This document shows positions 62,232 to 64,000 of a DNA stretch of 64,000 nt, piece after piece (positions within the stretch are counted from its first letter, which is position 1; every line of letters begins with the position of its first letter). The stretch is from positions 62,001-126,000 of the forward strand of contig NZ_MDER01000086.1 in the NCBI RefSeq assembly GCF_001721045.1, read 5' to 3'. A program made the translations under genes and the position numbers. Below the pieces are notes generated by a model that saw only the letters and a list, made by a program, of their open reading frames with translations, was not told the DNA's origin and ran no database searches. Origin of the DNA: Paenibacillus nuruki. Lineage in GTDB: Bacteria > Bacillota > Bacilli > Paenibacillales > Paenibacillaceae.

Positions 62232-63110
62232 ATGCCAACATATACGATTAGCAAAATGACTGATTTTTCAGATCAGCAAATTGATCAAATTCGATTATTA
62301 GAAAAAAGATGTGCAAGCTTTGACGCATCTAACTTACGGGTGGGTATAGAAAGTTTGAAAGAAGTACATGGAGATGAGGCTTTTCTGTGCTATAACGAAG
62401 ATCAGCTTATCGGATTTTTAAGCTGGTATACGTCGGATAGGATTGAAGCTAACATCAATGCTATGGTTCATCCAGATTTCCGTCGTAATGGTATCTTTAG
62501 AAGTCTATTAAACAATGCCCTCGCTGATATGCATCATATAGATATACAACATTGTTTGTTTAGAATCCCTTCTAATTCCCAATCAGGTATAGATTGTATA
62601 CAGCATATTGACGCTGATTTGAGTCATTCTCAATTCTCAATGACTTTTAACTCTATACAGGATAATATCGCTTGCTACAATCATCTTCATTTAAAAGTTG
62701 CCGAGAAAAAAGATATCGCCTTTCTCGTCTACTGTTTTGTACAAGCGTTTGGAGATTCAGCGTCCTGGACCAAAGAGTATCTGGAGAACACAAGCAAAGA
62801 ACCTACACGATTAACTTATCTGGCTCTAGACAAATCACATCCTGTCGGAATGATTCGAGTCAATACGATTCAAACCAGCACCGCAGTTATACATGATTTT
62901 TGTGTACTTCCTACTGTTCAAGGTAATGGCTATGGTCGAAATATTCTTGCTCAACTGATTACTTTATTACAAGATCAACAATATACTGAGATTCGTTTAA
63001 GTGTAGTGACAGCAAATCGGCAAGCGTTAAGTCTTTACCAGTCTGTTGGATTTAAAATTTCCGCTGAATTTTATTATTATTCACTGCCACTTGTTTCAAT
63101 AAGTAAATAA
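62232..63110 (+). CDS. Double GNAT acetyltransferase
   Basis: About 292 residues with two GNAT repeats. The first has NAMVHPDFRRNGIFRSLLNNALADM (acetyl-CoA loop). The second has VIHDFCVLPTVQGNGYGRNILAQLITLLQDQQYTEIRLSVVTANRQALSLYQSVGF. Similar double GNATs include mycothiol-synthase-like and peptide acetyltransferases; the substrate is unknown. No ribosome site is visible before either the ATG at 62232 or an ATG at 62169. I prefer 62232 since the fold begins there, but the start is uncertain. Confidence 0.75.
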   Translation: MPTYTISKMTDFSDQQIDQIRLLEKRCASFDASNLRVGIESLKEVHGDEAFLCYNEDQLIGFLSWYTSDRIEANINAMVHPDFRRNGIFRSLLNNALADMHHIDIQHCLFRIPSNSQSGIDCIQHIDADLSHSQFSMTFNSIQDNIACYNHLHLKVAEKKDIAFLVYCFVQAFGDSASWTKEYLENTSKEPTRLTYLALDKSHPVGMIRVNTIQTSTAVIHDFCVLPTVQGNGYGRNILAQLITLLQDQQYTEIRLSVVTANRQALSLYQSVGFKISAEFYYYSLPLVSISK

Positions 63111-63130
63111 ATATAAGTATATTTATAATT

Positions 63131-63170
63131 AAAAAGCTCTTTAGTCTATTAAAGACTAAAGAGCTTTTTG
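63131..63170 (+). terminator. Terminator after double GNAT gene
   Basis: AAAAAGCTCTTTAGTCT pairs with AGACTAAAGAGCTTTTT around a 4-base loop. Confidence 0.92.
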
Positions 63171-63248
63171 ATGATTTATTTTAAAGTAGTAATAAGACAG
63201 CCAAACGATTTTGATATAAGGTAAATCTTTCCTTGTTGTCACTGAAAC

Positions 63249-63680
63249 TTAGGAATGTGTGGGCGTTGCAGATATCGCTTTATTTTGTCCCCATGTACGA
63301 GGATTGGTCGTATCAGGAATACCCTCCGTGAGAATAGCCTGATATTGAATCGTTTTTTGTTCCAAATGGGCTACCCGCTTTTGTGCTTCTTGTAGTTGGA
63401 TCAAAGCCACTTCTTTGTATTCCATCATCATTTCATTGCGCTGAGGAATAGTAGCATCTCCTTCTAAGCAAAGGTCAACATATAATTTGATCGTTTCAAT
63501 TGGCATTCCTGTCTGCTTGAGACATCTTGCTCCATACAACCAGTTGATCGATTCTTCATCAAATAACCGAATATTATTTTTGTTACGTTGGACACTAGGC
63601 ACTAATCCTTTATCGGTGTAAAAGCGTACAGCATGTTCAGTAAGTCCTGTTATCAGAGCAGCTTCTTTTACAGTAAGCAT
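63249..63680 (-). CDS. MerR-family transcriptional regulator
   Basis: About 143 residues. The N-terminal MerR winged helix is LTVKEAALITGLTEHAVRFYTDKGLVPSVQRNKNNIRLFDEESINWL. A long dimerisation helix follows (YKEVALIQLQEAQKRVAHLEQKTIQYQAIL). There is no Cys cluster for metal sensing. I chose the ATG at 63680, eight bases after AAAGGTGG. It is divergent from an aldo/keto reductase gene, a common pairing in which the regulator activates the reductase. Confidence 0.9.
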   Translation of the reverse strand: MLTVKEAALITGLTEHAVRFYTDKGLVPSVQRNKNNIRLFDEESINWLYGARCLKQTGMPIETIKLYVDLCLEGDATIPQRNEMMMEYKEVALIQLQEAQKRVAHLEQKTIQYQAILTEGIPDTTNPRTWGQNKAISATPTHS

Positions 63681-63719
63681 CGCCATATCCACCTTTCCAA
63701 ATTCATGATAGAGAATCGC

Positions 63720-63750
63720 TTGACTTCGTGTAGCACGAAGGGAATAAGCT
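63720..63750 (+). promoter_or_regulatory. MerR-type promoter with 19-bp spacer and dyad
   Basis: TTGACT (63720-63725) and TAAGCT (63745-63750) are 19 bases apart. The spacer region holds the perfect dyad CTTCGTG-TAG-CACGAAG (63724-63740). This stretched spacer with an internal palindrome is the hallmark of MerR-activated promoters; it faces the aldo/keto reductase. Confidence 0.75.
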
Positions 63751-63810
63751 CATTATACTGCAAACATATCACAAGCAGAATCTATATTCACGCGCTATGT
63801 ATATAGATGA

Positions 63811-64000
<190 letters not shown>

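Overview
The window reads as chromosomal DNA of a low-GC Gram-positive bacterium, most likely a Paenibacillus or close relative (inference). Supporting points are strong AGGAGG-type ribosome sites, TTG and GTG starts, an LPXTG wall protein, a bacilliredoxin, a Mn/Fe superoxide dismutase, a LipL-type octanoyltransferase, YneF- and DUF1292-type small proteins, a LplB/YtcP-style sugar importer without its own ATPase, and a TraB-family protein carrying a copper-amine-oxidase N-terminal domain. No rRNA, tRNA, transposase or prophage genes were seen. Both ends cut a gene: an alpha/beta hydrolase on the left and an aldo/keto reductase on the right.

Left part (1-16 kb), almost all on the minus strand. 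A short CRISPR array (five 29-bp repeats) lies directly upstream of a nucleotidyltransferase gene whose ribosome site sits in a decayed half-repeat. Next, in transcription order, comes a tightly overlapping operon: LipL-like transferase, ketoacyl synthase III, ATP-grasp ligase, NAD-dependent epimerase/dehydrogenase, metallo-beta-lactamase-fold hydrolase, PaaK/F390-synthetase-like adenylating enzyme, then an SDR. It looks like a small uncharacterised biosynthetic pathway. A GNAT-like gene with a 96-residue partner, folE, a YneF-like protein, a variant HD-GYP protein, ogt-queG, a signal peptidase and an acetyltransferase follow.

Middle (16-36 kb): sodA; a DMT exporter whose promoter overlaps a perfect Fur box; mutY with a SUKH-family gene; acpS (TTG start); nadE; a bacilliredoxin; an orphan PAS histidine kinase; a flavoprotein; a phosphodiesterase; a 350-bp DnaA-box cluster in front of a MarR gene; a 133-bp cloverleaf-like inverted repeat; and a dedicated biotin importer (bioY-ecfA1-ecfA2-ecfT) under a BirA operator. 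Free-methionine-sulfoxide reductase, a nitroreductase and a lipoprotein complete this part.

Right part (36-64 kb): a sugar ABC importer; a 1246-residue LPXTG adhesin preceded by a 37-codon overlapping leader ORF; AraC; a pyridine nucleotide-disulfide oxidoreductase; and a locus with four paralogous secreted proteins of unknown function interleaved with a ROK regulator, a split chromate transporter and an epimerase. After these come a MarR-GNAT fusion with two palindromic operators, TraB-like and CcdC-like proteins, a DesK-like two-component system, a second SMI1/KNR4 protein, a chemoreceptor, a double GNAT protein, and a MerR/aldo-keto reductase pair with a MerR-style 19-bp-spacer promoter.

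The least explained parts are the ketosynthase-ATP-grasp-adenylation operon, the four-paralogue secreted family with its duplicated palindromic upstream region, the CRISPR/nucleotidyltransferase junction, the DnaA-box cluster and the cloverleaf element.
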